This document shows, in pieces, positions 1 through 8,935 of a stretch of 64,000 bases of DNA (its first letter is position 1; each line of letters opens with the position of its first letter). Location of the stretch: contig BTUU01000023.1 in NCBI GenBank assembly GCA_045863555.1, positions 1-64,000 on the forward strand, read 5' to 3'. Position numbers and translations under genes: made by a program. The DNA is from JACRLV01 sp045863555 (GTDB lineage: Bacteria; Planctomycetota; Phycisphaerae; UBA1845; Fen-1342). The notes below the pieces were generated by a model that did no database searches, was not told the origin of the DNA, and was given only the letters and a program-made list of their open reading frames with translations.

Positions 1-467
1 TCGCCGGCGTGCGTCCCGCGATCAACGTCGGTATCTCGGTCAGCCGCGTCGGCGGTAACGCCCAGATCCCCGCGATGAAGAAGATCGCCGGCTCGCTGCG
101 ACTCGACCTCGCGGCCTATCGCTCGCTCGAAGCGTTCGCCCAGCTCGGCACCGAACTCGACCCGGTCACGCAGCGCCAGCTCGACCGCGGCAAGCGCATG
201 GTGGAGCTGCTGAAGCAGCCGCAGTACCAGCCGATGGACGTCATCGACCAGGTGCTGAGCATTCACGCCGGGTCGCGCGGTTTCCTCGACGATCTGCCGA
301 TCGACCGGGTTCGTGCCTTTGAGAACGGGCTGCTGAAGCACTATCGCGATGAATTCCCGGAAGTTCGCAACGAGTTGGCGAAGAACCTGAAGCTGACGGA
401 CGAGCTCGACGCGAAGATGAAAGACATCGTCGGCAACTTCAAGCGCGGGTTTGTCGGCGCCAAGTAG
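1..467 (+). CDS. atpA: ATP synthase F1 subunit alpha, C-terminal part
   Basis: This is the 3' end of the F1-ATPase alpha subunit, the regulatory nucleotide-binding subunit of the membrane ATP synthase. The gene runs off the left edge of the window, and the reading frame is open from position 3. The visible part begins with the strongly conserved RPAINVGISVSRVGG segment and continues into the helical C-terminal domain (about 150 residues: KIAGSLRLDLAAYR, FAQLGTELD), ending as expected for the family. It is followed 21 bases later by atpG and then atpD, the standard F1 order. The protein acts on the cytoplasmic face of the membrane. Identity is clear. Only the true start and the nucleotide-binding domain are outside the window. 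Confidence 0.97.
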   Translation, partial: AGVRPAINVGISVSRVGGNAQIPAMKKIAGSLRLDLAAYRSLEAFAQLGTELDPVTQRQLDRGKRMVELLKQPQYQPMDVIDQVLSIHAGSRGFLDDLPIDRVRAFENGLLKHYRDEFPEVRNELAKNLKLTDELDAKMKDIVGNFKRGFVGAK

Positions 468-488
468 TCTTCGAAGGCGGGTGCAACG

Positions 489-1364
489 ATGGCCAAGGCT
501 CGTGCGATTGTAAAGCGGCGAAAAGCGTCGCAGAACATCAAGCGAATTACGGGAACGATGCAGCTCGTTGCGACTGCACGTTTCGCAAAGTGCTTGCAGC
601 GCGCCACGGCAAGCAAGCCCTACGTCGAGAAGATCACCGAGATGATCGAGGCCCTTTCCGGCCAGTCCGTCGATCATCCGCTCCTCCGTCCGAACGCTTC
701 GCAGAACGCTGTCGTCGTGATGATGACGTCGAATCGCGGACTGTGCGGTTCGTACAATTCGGGTCTCCTCCGCCTCGGGCTCGAGCATTACAAGAAGCTC
801 AAGGCCGAGGGGCACAGCGTCGCCGTCGAGATGGTCGGCAAGAAGGGCGTGAGCTATCTCAAGTTCCTCGGCGTCGAGATGGCCGATACCATCATCGATG
901 TCGAAGACAAGATCGCCTACGCCCGCGTCGCCGCCATCGCCGAACGCTTCATGAAGCTCTACACGGACGGCAAGGTCGGCCGCGTCGACATCTGTTACAC
1001 GAAGTACAACTCCGTCGCGAACCAGCGGCCGACGATCGTGCGGCTCCTGCCGATCGAGCAGACGCCGGCCGCCAGCGGCGCCGCGACGAAGGAAAAGAAG
1101 AAATCCGTCGAGTGGGAATTCTCCCCCCCGCCGGAACAGCTCCTGTCCAAGCTGATCCCCGAGACGGTCAAGATCCGTCTCTACCAGTATTTCAACGACG
1201 CGATCCTGAGCGAACAGGTCGCGCGAATGGTCGCGATGAAGTCGGCGACCGATGCCGCCGGCGAGATGATCAAGTACCTGACAAGACAGTACAACCGGGC
1301 GAGGCAGTCGCAGATCACGCTGGAACTGGCCGACATCGTCGGCGGTTCCGAGGCTGTGAAGTAG
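489..1364 (+). CDS. atpG: ATP synthase F1 subunit gamma
   Basis: This 291-residue protein is the gamma subunit, the central rotating shaft of F1. The N-terminal helix reads RRKASQNIKRITGTMQLVAT, the family's usual start, and the C-terminal helix ends RQSQITLELADIVGGSEA, also diagnostic. The middle part has the Rossmann-like core with SNRGLCGSYN. A charged stretch near residues 195-210 (TKEKKKSVEWEF) looks like a small family-variable insertion. The start at 489 is the first ATG after atpA and is followed by the expected conserved helix. It sits between atpA and atpD with short gaps (21 and 24 bases), so the three genes are almost certainly co-transcribed. Confidence 0.97.
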   Translation: MAKARAIVKRRKASQNIKRITGTMQLVATARFAKCLQRATASKPYVEKITEMIEALSGQSVDHPLLRPNASQNAVVVMMTSNRGLCGSYNSGLLRLGLEHYKKLKAEGHSVAVEMVGKKGVSYLKFLGVEMADTIIDVEDKIAYARVAAIAERFMKLYTDGKVGRVDICYTKYNSVANQRPTIVRLLPIEQTPAASGAATKEKKKSVEWEFSPPPEQLLSKLIPETVKIRLYQYFNDAILSEQVARMVAMKSATDAAGEMIKYLTRQYNRARQSQITLELADIVGGSEAVK

Positions 1365-1388
1365 CCAACGCAGAACGCGGAGTAAGAA

Positions 1389-2852
1389 ATGGTTGCAGTC
1401 GCAGAAAACATCGGTCGCGTTACCCAGGTCATCGGCTCCACGCTCGACGCGGAGTTTGATGAGGGACGGCTGCCGAAGATTTACAACGCACTCAAGGTCA
1501 CGATCAAGGCCGATTTCGGCGGCCAGAGCCGTGAGCAGACGCTCTGGTGCGAAGTCGCGCAACACCTCGGCGGCGGCCGCGTCCGCGCCGTCGCGCTCGG
1601 CAGCTCGGACGGGCTCACCCGCGGCTCGGCGATCATCGACACCGGCGCGCCGATCAGCGTGCCTGTCGGCCCAGTGACGCTCGGCCGCGTCTTCAACCTC
1701 ATCGGCGAGCCCGTCGATGGTCGCGGCAGTGTCAAGGCGGAGGAATACCGCCCGATCCACCGCGAGTCCCCCGCCTTCGCCGACCTGACGCCCAAGACCG
1801 AGCAGATGGAGACGGGCATCAAGATCGTCGACCTGCTCGTGCCCTTCGTCCGCGGCGGGAAGATCGGTCTCTTCGGCGGCGCCGGTCTCGGCAAGACCGT
1901 CGTCATTCAGGAACTCATCGCCCGAATCGCCCGCGAGCACTCGGGCTACTCGGTGTTCGCCGGCGTCGGCGAGCGCACCCGCGAGGGCAACGACCTCTGG
2001 CTCGAAATGCAGGAGGCCGAGTTCAAGGACGAGACCGGCAAGGTCAAGAAGGTCATCGAGCACACGGCCATGGTCTTCGGCCAGATGAATGAGCCGCCGG
2101 GCTCGCGTCTGCGGGCCGCGCTGACCGCTCTGACGATGGCCGAGTACTTCCGCGACCAGTCCGGCCGCGACACGCTGCTCTTCGTGGACAACATCTTCCG
2201 CTTCTCGCAGGCCGGTTCCGAGGTGTCCGCGCTGCTGGGCCGCATGCCCTCGGCCGTCGGTTACCAGCCGACGCTTTCGACCGAGATGGGCGAGCTTCAG
2301 GAACGCATCACCTCGACGCGAAACGGCGCCGTCACCAGCGTGCAGGCCGTGTACGTCCCCGCGGACGATCTGACCGATCCCGCCCCGGCCACGACGTTTA
2401 CGCACCTCGACGCGTTCATCGTTCTCGACCGCTCGATCGCCGAAAAGGGCATTTACCCTGCGATCGACCCGCTCGGCTCGTCCAGCCGAATCCTCGACCC
2501 CGGCGTCGTCGGTGAGGATCACTACCTCATCGCCCGCCGCGTGCAGGCGATCCTTCAGCGTTACAAGGCGCTTCAGGACATCATCGCCATCCTTGGCGTC
2601 GACGAACTCGCCGAAGAGGACAAGCTGATCGTCGCCCGCGCCCGCAAGATCGAGCGCTTCTTCAGCCAGCCGTTCTTCGTCGCCGAGCAGTTCACGGGCT
2701 TCGCCGGCAACTACACGAAGAAGGACGACACGCTGCGGAGCTTCAAGGAACTCTGCGACGGCAAGTGGGACCACCTGCCCGAGCAGGCGTTCATGTACGT
2801 CGGCTCGATCGAAGAGGCGGCGGAGAAGGCCGAGCGGCTGAAGAAGAACTGA
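1389..2852 (+). CDS. atpD: ATP synthase F1 subunit beta
   Basis: This 487-residue protein is the catalytic beta subunit of F1-ATPase. The Walker A loop is GGAGLGKT at residues 163-170 (the usual valine is replaced by leucine). It is followed by GERTREGNDLW and the Walker B/catalytic region with DNIFRFSQAGSEVSALLGRM, and then by the conserved YQPTLSTEMGELQERI. Length and motif order are normal. The start ATG at 1389 lies behind a purine-rich stretch. The gene is followed by a strong intrinsic terminator about 35 bases downstream and not by atpC (epsilon), which usually comes next. The epsilon subunit must be encoded elsewhere or be missing. Confidence 0.98.
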   Translation: MVAVAENIGRVTQVIGSTLDAEFDEGRLPKIYNALKVTIKADFGGQSREQTLWCEVAQHLGGGRVRAVALGSSDGLTRGSAIIDTGAPISVPVGPVTLGRVFNLIGEPVDGRGSVKAEEYRPIHRESPAFADLTPKTEQMETGIKIVDLLVPFVRGGKIGLFGGAGLGKTVVIQELIARIAREHSGYSVFAGVGERTREGNDLWLEMQEAEFKDETGKVKKVIEHTAMVFGQMNEPPGSRLRAALTALTMAEYFRDQSGRDTLLFVDNIFRFSQAGSEVSALLGRMPSAVGYQPTLSTEMGELQERITSTRNGAVTSVQAVYVPADDLTDPAPATTFTHLDAFIVLDRSIAEKGIYPAIDPLGSSSRILDPGVVGEDHYLIARRVQAILQRYKALQDIIAILGVDELAEEDKLIVARARKIERFFSQPFFVAEQFTGFAGNYTKKDDTLRSFKELCDGKWDHLPEQAFMYVGSIEEAAEKAERLKKN

Positions 2853-2886
2853 CCGGCCGCGATTTCGCGACCCTTGGTGAATTCTC

Positions 2887-2927
2887 GCGAAGCACGGTCG
2901 AATCTCGGCCGTGCTTCGCTGTTTTTT
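2887..2927 (+). terminator. Intrinsic terminator after atpD
   Basis: A 15-base stem (GCGAAGCACGGTCGA at 2887-2901 with TCGGCCGTGCTTCGC at 2905-2919, one mismatch) with a 3-base loop is followed by a run of six T at 2922-2927. It lies 35 bases after the atpD stop and marks the end of the ATP synthase operon. Confidence 0.9.
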
Positions 2928-3096
2928 CTGAAGAGTGCACGTAGCGTACCCGCGCGAGCCGGACAACAGCGTGCCTCGCATTCCGATCGCCACACCGCAC
3001 CGTTGCAGGGTCCGCGACTCAGTGTACATCTCCATTCATTGAAAATAATCGGCATCGAACACAGAATACGCGCGCACACTCTCGAAGGGAGTCGTC

Positions 3097-4302
3097 ATGT
3101 CCTGCACCCATTCGATCAACGTACCTGTAATTCTGGTCGCGGCCGTGTTCCTTCATGCTTGCCCTGCAAGCCCGGCGCAAGCCGCGAGCGAGTCTCGGAT
3201 TCGCGGCGTCGTGCTCATGCCGGACGGGACACCGGCGGCCGAGGCGGCAATCTCGTGCGAATGGGAGGTGAGGGACGATCGGTTGGTTGCGACCGCGGGC
3301 GGAGGGGCATACGGAGCGGCCTTCTGGAAGCCGGATGAACGAAAAACGAACGAGCGTGGCGAATTCTCGTCGGTACTTCATGCGCCGCCGCCCCGGGCCT
3401 TGATGCTCATGGCGATCGACCCTGTTCGGGAGCTCGGCGCCATTCGACTCCTTTTGAAAGACCAACTCGACGAGCCCATCGAGCTCCGCCTTGCTCCGCT
3501 CGTGGAGATGAAAGTCCGGTTCGACAAAAGCGACGTCTTCGTGCCCAGGCGCCTGCCGCCGCCAACGACCGCACCGAGTTACAACTTCAGCGCCCACATT
3601 TATATGAAAGAGATCGAGGGCGCGCCGATGCTGCTCGTCGCGAGAGCGTCCGGGGATGGGGCCGGTTTGAATCTGAAACTGCCGCGAGGGGGTTACCGGC
3701 TGTTCTTCGCGGGCGACAACGTGATCATGGAGCCGACCGAGTTCGAGCTGCGCGACAAACCCGTCGACGTCGGCACGATTCGCCCGAAGATGCATAAACT
3801 CGCGCACTTCATCGGCAAGCCGCCGCCGGAGTGGAACATCACGGCCGCCCGCGGAATCTCAAAAGACACAAAGCTCTCCGACCTGCGGGGAAAGGTCGTG
3901 GTGGTCGAGTTCTGGGGCGTCGGCTGCGGCATCTGCGTGGCCGCAAGCCTTCCCGAACTGAAAAAATACGTCCGCGAACACCCGGCGGCCCGCGACCGGC
4001 TGGTTGTGCTCGCGTTCCACGATCCCGGGATGGAATCGCTCGAAGGGCTCGACAACTACCTGCCCAAGTTCGAGGAGAAGTTCTGGGGGAAAGAACCGCT
4101 GCCGTTTCCGATCCTGCTCGACTCAACCGGAACGACTGTCGACCGCTGGGGGATTTTCATGTACCCATCCAATGTCGTGATCGACCAGGAGGGGCGCGTC
4201 GTGCAGCTTTCGCACAGTCACCACATGCTGAATGCGGCGCTCGATTATTTGCTGCGGCCTCCGACACCGCTGTCTTCGTCGCAGCCGGTGCCTGGCAACT
4301 AG
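3097..4302 (+). CDS. Secreted thioredoxin-like (TlpA/redoxin) protein
   Basis: This is a predicted exported thiol-disulfide protein of 401 residues. It has a signal peptide (hydrophobic VILVAAVFLHA, cleavage likely after SPAQA near residue 28). An N-terminal region resembles a carboxypeptidase-regulatory/Ig-like beta domain (GVVLMPDGTPAAEAAISC). The thioredoxin fold is C-terminal, from about residue 245 to 390. The redox motif CGIC is at residues 277-280 in the context EFWGVGCGIC, followed by a cis-Pro region (MYPSNVVIDQEG). The family reduces or oxidises disulfides in the cell envelope; the partner is unknown. The start at 3097 has GAAGGGAG just upstream. The gene stands alone between the atpD terminator and the next secreted protein. 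Confidence 0.85.
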   Translation: MSCTHSINVPVILVAAVFLHACPASPAQAASESRIRGVVLMPDGTPAAEAAISCEWEVRDDRLVATAGGGAYGAAFWKPDERKTNERGEFSSVLHAPPPRALMLMAIDPVRELGAIRLLLKDQLDEPIELRLAPLVEMKVRFDKSDVFVPRRLPPPTTAPSYNFSAHIYMKEIEGAPMLLVARASGDGAGLNLKLPRGGYRLFFAGDNVIMEPTEFELRDKPVDVGTIRPKMHKLAHFIGKPPPEWNITAARGISKDTKLSDLRGKVVVVEFWGVGCGICVAASLPELKKYVREHPAARDRLVVLAFHDPGMESLEGLDNYLPKFEEKFWGKEPLPFPILLDSTGTTVDRWGIFMYPSNVVIDQEGRVVQLSHSHHMLNAALDYLLRPPTPLSSSQPVPGN

Positions 4303-4525
4303 GTCCGCAACCGCATTCATCGCCCTGTGAGCCGCTTCCTCCCGAATTCAGATGGCGAACGATGTCATCGCCACTTCGCGGCCGGTGCGCCGAGTTCAAA
4401 ATCGCGGATGTCCCGCGCCGTCGCGGCTCCGTTTTCGCGCCTTTTTTTCTTCCGCGCCACCTCGATCCGGTCTATCCTCATTAAAGGAGGACCGGCGGCG
4501 GCAACGTCCGTCGCCGGGCCGTGCC

Positions 4526-5449
4526 ATGGCTCGATTACTGTGCATCCTGTTCCTCACCGTGTGCGTCGTCTGGCCCCCGCGCCCGGCCGCCGCACAGGTC
4601 ACGTGGAGCACCAATGAAGCCTCCAGCGTCGCGCGGGCCCGACGCGAGGATCGGCTGCTCATCTTCTTCTTCACGTTCGACGAAGAAGGCGACGAGCGCG
4701 GGCGCGGGAATTGGGTCGACCGGCGGCGCGAGGCGGTTCGACGCGTCTTCAGCACGCCGGCCGTCGCGTCGATCGTCCGGCGGGCGTTCGTCCCGGTCGC
4801 CGCGGATTACAAGCTCAATTTCGATCTCCGCTGGAGACTCGGACGCGTTTCGCCGAACGAGGTCGTCATCACGCAGCCTGACCTGACGGTCCTCGCGCGG
4901 ATCGACGCACGGCGGCCCGTCACGGCGGATTCGGTGCGCGAAACGCTCGAAGAATGCCTCGACAAGTGGGTCAGGGAGGTATACACGCGGATCGTGCAGC
5001 CCGTGCTCGAAGACGAGGAGGCCAGCCCCGCGGCGCTGCAAAAGGCGCTCGCGCTGGCCAGGAAGATGAGCCTGAAATCCAGCGACGACGACGTGATCGC
5101 GCTTCTCGATCGAAAGAACCTCGACGCACGCGTTCGCACGCTCGCGTTCGACGTGCTCGCCGCAATCTCCACGGAGTCCGCGGTCCGGACGCTGGTCGAG
5201 CATGCCGCCCGCACCGACGCGGCTGCAAAGGCCCTCACGCGCTGTACCGCCGCCGCCCTGGCGGTGCTCAGCGAGTACCTCGACGATCCGGACGCTCCGG
5301 AATTCCTGCCGGCCTATCGAGCGGTCGTCGCGATCACGCGGACGCCCGGAAAGAAAGACGGCTTCTGGATTTCCGCCGACGACGAAACGCAATCCGCGGA
5401 AATCCAACGGATCCGCGAGGTCGCACGGCGGATGCGCAGCACTGAGTAA
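4526..5449 (+). CDS. Secreted protein with thioredoxin-like N-domain
   Basis: This is a 307-residue predicted exported protein of unknown role. The open frame begins upstream at 4352, but the ATG at 4526 is preferred because it opens a signal peptide (MARLLCILFLTVCVVW, cleavage near AAAQ). The region of residues 30-140 looks like a degenerate thioredoxin-fold domain of the kind used in heme/thiol proteins (DRLLIFFFTFDEEGDE, VRRAFVPVAADYKL), but without a CxxC pair. The remainder is helical and resembles HEAT-like repeats (VRTLAFDVLAAIS). An AAAGGAGG motif lies 36 bases before the chosen start, too far for a normal ribosome site, so the start is not fully settled. Confidence 0.65.
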   Translation: MARLLCILFLTVCVVWPPRPAAAQVTWSTNEASSVARARREDRLLIFFFTFDEEGDERGRGNWVDRRREAVRRVFSTPAVASIVRRAFVPVAADYKLNFDLRWRLGRVSPNEVVITQPDLTVLARIDARRPVTADSVRETLEECLDKWVREVYTRIVQPVLEDEEASPAALQKALALARKMSLKSSDDDVIALLDRKNLDARVRTLAFDVLAAISTESAVRTLVEHAARTDAAAKALTRCTAAALAVLSEYLDDPDAPEFLPAYRAVVAITRTPGKKDGFWISADDETQSAEIQRIREVARRMRSTE

Positions 5450-5482
5450 CTCCCCGATCGCCGCCATTGTCGCGCCGCGAAC

Positions 5483-6547
5483 CTATCGGCCGACGCGCCT
5501 GAGCCATGCGAGAAATGACGGCGAGACCACGTCAAACTCGCCTTCTGTGTCTTCGTCGCCGAGATAGTCATGCATGGCGTAGAGGACCGGCGCGTCGACA
5601 CCGTTCGATTGCGACAGATCGAGCACGTACGGATCGGCGTTGTCCGCGGCGATCACGAGAAAGTGCGCCGGCCACGATTCGATGCGCTCGCCTGTGTTAC
5701 TGTAGACGGAGTAGCCGACCTGCCCTTTCATGAGGTCAGCCGCGCCGAACATTTCAAGTGCGGTGATGTATCGCCGCCCAGGAATGCTCACTCTCACCGG
5801 CGAAAAACGCCGCAGGAACTCCAGGTATCTCGTGGGTAACGGCCATCTCGCTGAGATGGTCGCCAGGTCGCTCTCCGCCGGCGGGGAAAGCCAGTTCGTC
5901 GGGTTGGCCGCGTCCTGGCTCTCTGCCCGCAGCCCGGCAAGTTTGCGATCGAGCGCTGCCGCAGCTCGCTCCAGCGGCGAGCGCGGATCGTCGAGCGCCG
6001 GGTCGCGCGGTGGCGGCGCATATCCCGTCCCCTCCGGATATCCCGCAGCTCGCCACGCGATAATCTCATCAAGCCGCAGGTCGCTCTCCTTCCAGTAGCC
6101 GGGATCCCACGAGAGATCCCGGTCAAAACGCTGCCCGCTCAGTGTCGCCAGCCATTTGATCGCGTGCGACCGAACGTCACGGCGTCGATTTGTATCGAAG
6201 GCGATTGTAATTAGCGTCTCATACTCCGATCGCCCGCCCGCGCGAGCCAGCCCTTCAACCGCCCAGTAATCCAGTTCTGGAGCCTCGCAGGCCCGGTGAA
6301 AGGCTTCCCGAAGCACTCCGTCCGTTTCGCGCGCGCAGTGTGCAAGCAGCGCCGCGGCGTGCGCGCGAACATGATCTGGCGCACCTGAGAAAATGAAGTC
6401 GACGAGTGCCTCGCGCGCCTCTGGGAACTCAACCGACAAAGGAGGCAGCTGATTGATGATGTCGTACATGCGCACGGGGTCGCTCAGCGCCGGAAGTTGG
6501 GTCAGTGCGCGGCGAAGATGTTCGCGGGTCTTGATCTTTCGGGCCAT
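5483..6547 (-). CDS. SMI1/KNR4 (SUKH) family protein with helical N-domain
   Basis: This 354-residue cytoplasmic protein has a C-terminal SUKH/SMI1-KNR4 domain (about residues 210-350: PTRYLEFLRRFSPVRV, ALEMFGAADLM, FLVIAADNADPYVLDL, and the closing SPSFLAWLRRV). The first 200 residues are helical with HEAT-like character (VRAHAAALLAHCARE, EGLARAGGRSEYETL). In other bacteria SUKH proteins often act as immunity proteins against contact-dependent or polymorphic toxins, or as adaptors that read protein partners. No toxin gene is adjacent here, so an immunity role is only possible. It is transcribed against both neighbours and appears monocistronic. Confidence 0.78.
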   Translation of the reverse strand: MARKIKTREHLRRALTQLPALSDPVRMYDIINQLPPLSVEFPEAREALVDFIFSGAPDHVRAHAAALLAHCARETDGVLREAFHRACEAPELDYWAVEGLARAGGRSEYETLITIAFDTNRRRDVRSHAIKWLATLSGQRFDRDLSWDPGYWKESDLRLDEIIAWRAAGYPEGTGYAPPPRDPALDDPRSPLERAAAALDRKLAGLRAESQDAANPTNWLSPPAESDLATISARWPLPTRYLEFLRRFSPVRVSIPGRRYITALEMFGAADLMKGQVGYSVYSNTGERIESWPAHFLVIAADNADPYVLDLSQSNGVDAPVLYAMHDYLGDEDTEGEFDVVSPSFLAWLRRVGR

Positions 6548-6638
6548 CGGTCGAGAGCATACCCGCGGAACTTGCCACGCACCCGCTGCGAGCTACCCTC
6601 ATGGTGCATTCACAAGATTCCCGTTCAGGAGCTCGCGC

Positions 6639-7616
6639 ATGTACCAAGTGCTCGTCGTTGCCGCGGTCGCGTTCTCGACCTCATCCGCCGATCAGCCCCG
6701 CATCGGCGACGGCTACGTCATCGAACCCGAGGCCCTCGCCAAAGTAGTGGCTGACCCGGCCGCCGCGAACGTGCGGATCATCGACGCCCGCCCCGCCGCC
6801 GAGTTCGAAAAACGGCGTATCAAGGGCTCCGTCTGGCTCGACCTCGAAGCCTGGCAGAAGGCCGCCAGGGCCCGCGGCTTCGACGACGCCGCGACCTGGC
6901 ACGGCGAAATCGGAAAGCTCGGCGTCGCCGCCGACTCGCCCGTCGTGCTCGTCGACGGCGGCAAGATGACCGAGGCCGCGCGGATCTGGTTCATCCTCAA
7001 GCTCGTCGGCCATCGCGACGCCGCCGTCCTCAATGGCGGCTTCGCCATCGCAGAAAAAAAGCTGCCCGCCGACGCGTTCGAATCCGGCCCGCGTCCGGCG
7101 CCGAGGCCGGTGAAATACGCCCCACCGGCCGGCAAAGGCGACGAGAAAGGCGCTGCTTCCGGCGGCGCCTCCGAGAAAGCGGTCGGCCTGTCCGAAAAAG
7201 GCGACGTGAAGAAGTCGATTGGCGACGCGGCCGTGCAGATTCTCGATGCCCGCACGGAGGCTGAGTTTGCTGGGACCGACAAGAAGGAAAACGCCCGCGG
7301 CGGCCACATCCCCGGTGCGAAGAACCTGCCCCACACGCGCTTCATCGACGAGGCCGGCCGCCTGCGGACCGTGGCCGAGTTGCGAACACTCCTCACCGAC
7401 GCGGGCTTCAAGCCCGACGCGCCGATCATCGCCCACTGCCAGTCCGGCGGCCGCTCCTCGCTGGCCGCACTCGCCGCCGCCCGCGCGGGCTTCACGAACG
7501 TGTCGAACTACTACATGAGCTTCGGCGAATGGTCGGCGGACGAAGCGTGCCCGATCGACGCCCCGGCGACACACCCGGCGAGCACACCCGCGTCGAATCC
7601 GGCGGCAAAGCCATAG
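6639..7616 (+). CDS. Exported double-rhodanese sulfurtransferase
   Basis: This 325-residue protein has two rhodanese domains, as in thiosulfate/3-mercaptopyruvate sulfurtransferases. The ATG at 6639 is used because it follows CAGGAG and begins a short signal-like segment (MYQVLVVAAVAFSTSS); the frame is open further upstream. Domain 1 spans about residues 20-140 (VRIIDARPAAEFEKRRIKGS) and has no cysteine at the active loop (VVLVDGGKM), so it is probably structural. Domain 2 spans about residues 190-310 and has the active loop CQSGGRS beginning at residue 267. A Lys/Gly-rich linker joins them. The C-terminus is a low-complexity Ala/Pro/Thr tail. Likely substrate is thiosulfate or a mercaptan in the envelope. 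Confidence 0.88.
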   Translation: MYQVLVVAAVAFSTSSADQPRIGDGYVIEPEALAKVVADPAAANVRIIDARPAAEFEKRRIKGSVWLDLEAWQKAARARGFDDAATWHGEIGKLGVAADSPVVLVDGGKMTEAARIWFILKLVGHRDAAVLNGGFAIAEKKLPADAFESGPRPAPRPVKYAPPAGKGDEKGAASGGASEKAVGLSEKGDVKKSIGDAAVQILDARTEAEFAGTDKKENARGGHIPGAKNLPHTRFIDEAGRLRTVAELRTLLTDAGFKPDAPIIAHCQSGGRSSLAALAAARAGFTNVSNYYMSFGEWSADEACPIDAPATHPASTPASNPAAKP

Positions 7617-7660
7617 AAGGAACGTAGAGAAACAGGCGGGCCAGACTCACCGGGTCGCGA

Positions 7661-8926
7661 TCACTTTGCGACCTTCACGCGCTGACCGTCCCGGAGCGCT
7701 CCGGTGTCGCGGGCGACGATGGTCTGACCGGCCGTCAACCCGTCGACAACCTCGATATCGCCGCCGCTGCTGCGACCCATGCGAACCTTCGCGATCCGAA
7801 GCACGCCGCCTTCGGCGACAACAAATACCTCACCCGCACCCGACCCGTCTCCTCCCGGCCGCAGAGCGCTGGCGGGGATCCACAGCACCGGCGTCGCCGT
7901 CGCAGTAGTCGGAGCGGACGCCGCCGCGGTCTCATCCTTTTTCGCCAGGAACTGCACCTGCGCCGAACCCTCGACCCGGAGGAATTCATCCGGCAAGTCG
8001 ATCCGCACCTTCGCCTGGACCGTCGCCTTGGCATAATTCGCGCCCGGGTCGATCCACATCACGCGGCCCGTGTACTTGCGGTCCTTGTAAGCGTCCGGCG
8101 TAATCGTGCACGGCAGACCCGCCGAAATCCGCGCCACGTCCAGCTCGCTGATATCGACCTCGACCCGCAGCTTGCTCATGTCGGCGATGATCGCGAACTG
8201 CGCGTTCGCGTTCGCCCCGCGGCCGCCCTCGGCGGCGACGAAATCGCCGACCTCGACGTTTCGCTCCAGCACGACGCCGGCGATCGGCGCGACGACCTCG
8301 CAGTCGTCGAGCGCCTTCTGTGCCCAGCGCAGCGCCGCCTCGTCGGCCGCGACCTGCGCAAGCGCCGAATCGCGGGCCCGCTTCACATCGGCGACCTCAC
8401 GCTCCGTCGCCCGCATTTCCGGCGCAAGGGCCATGACGCGGGCGTATTCGAATTCCTGGTACTCGAGCGCCGCCCGCGCTTTTTTCAACAGCGCTTCCGC
8501 CTCGTCGCGCCGCGCCCGATAGTTGACGTCCTCGATCCGCGCCAGCACCTGCCCGCGCTCCACGCGATCGCCCTGCTCGAACATCAGGTCGACGATCTGG
8601 CCCGAGACCTTCGTCACGACCGAAACGAGGTGATCCGAGACGATCTTGCCGGTCGCGGTCAGGACGGTCGAGCGGGCCTGGGGCATTTCGGCCCGAACGG
8701 TCACGACGGCCACCTCGGTCGCGGGGGCCGACACCTGGGCATACCAGGCGAGCAGCATGTCGCGCTGCGTGTATCCCCAATAGCCCGCGCCGGCGAGCAC
8801 CAGCAGCCAGAAAATGCGCCCCCACCCGCTCCGGCGACGCGCGGCGGACGCGGGCCGCTGGCTCTTGGGAATCGACAATGACTCAAGTTCTCGCCGCAGG
8901 TCGGGGGTCGCGCTCATTTCACCCAT
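7661..8926 (-). CDS. Periplasmic adaptor (membrane fusion protein, HlyD/RND type)
   Basis: This 421-residue membrane-fusion protein has a short cytoplasmic tail, one membrane segment (GRIFWLLVLAGAGYWGY, about residues 32-50), a biotinyl/lipoyl-like half (VSGQIVDLMFEQGDRVERGQVLARIED), a coiled coil, the second lipoyl half (CEVVAPIAGVVLERNVEVGD) and a beta-barrel domain. Such adaptors link an inner-membrane transporter to an outer-membrane channel. It lies 9 bases downstream of the permease gene 8936-10108 on the same strand and is surely co-transcribed with it. No ATPase gene accompanies the pair. A second possible start is the ATG at 8917, which has a closer purine-rich stretch. Confidence 0.9.
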   Translation of the reverse strand: MGEMSATPDLRRELESLSIPKSQRPASAARRRSGWGRIFWLLVLAGAGYWGYTQRDMLLAWYAQVSAPATEVAVVTVRAEMPQARSTVLTATGKIVSDHLVSVVTKVSGQIVDLMFEQGDRVERGQVLARIEDVNYRARRDEAEALLKKARAALEYQEFEYARVMALAPEMRATEREVADVKRARDSALAQVAADEAALRWAQKALDDCEVVAPIAGVVLERNVEVGDFVAAEGGRGANANAQFAIIADMSKLRVEVDISELDVARISAGLPCTITPDAYKDRKYTGRVMWIDPGANYAKATVQAKVRIDLPDEFLRVEGSAQVQFLAKKDETAAASAPTTATATPVLWIPASALRPGGDGSGAGEVFVVAEGGVLRIAKVRMGRSSGGDIEVVDGLTAGQTIVARDTGALRDGQRVKVAK

Positions 8927-8935
8927 TATATCCGG

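Noticed and set aside
2874..3338. A 154-residue plus frame as a possible atpC
   Set aside because: It shows no epsilon-subunit motif, spans the terminator hairpin and overlaps the start of the thioredoxin-like gene.
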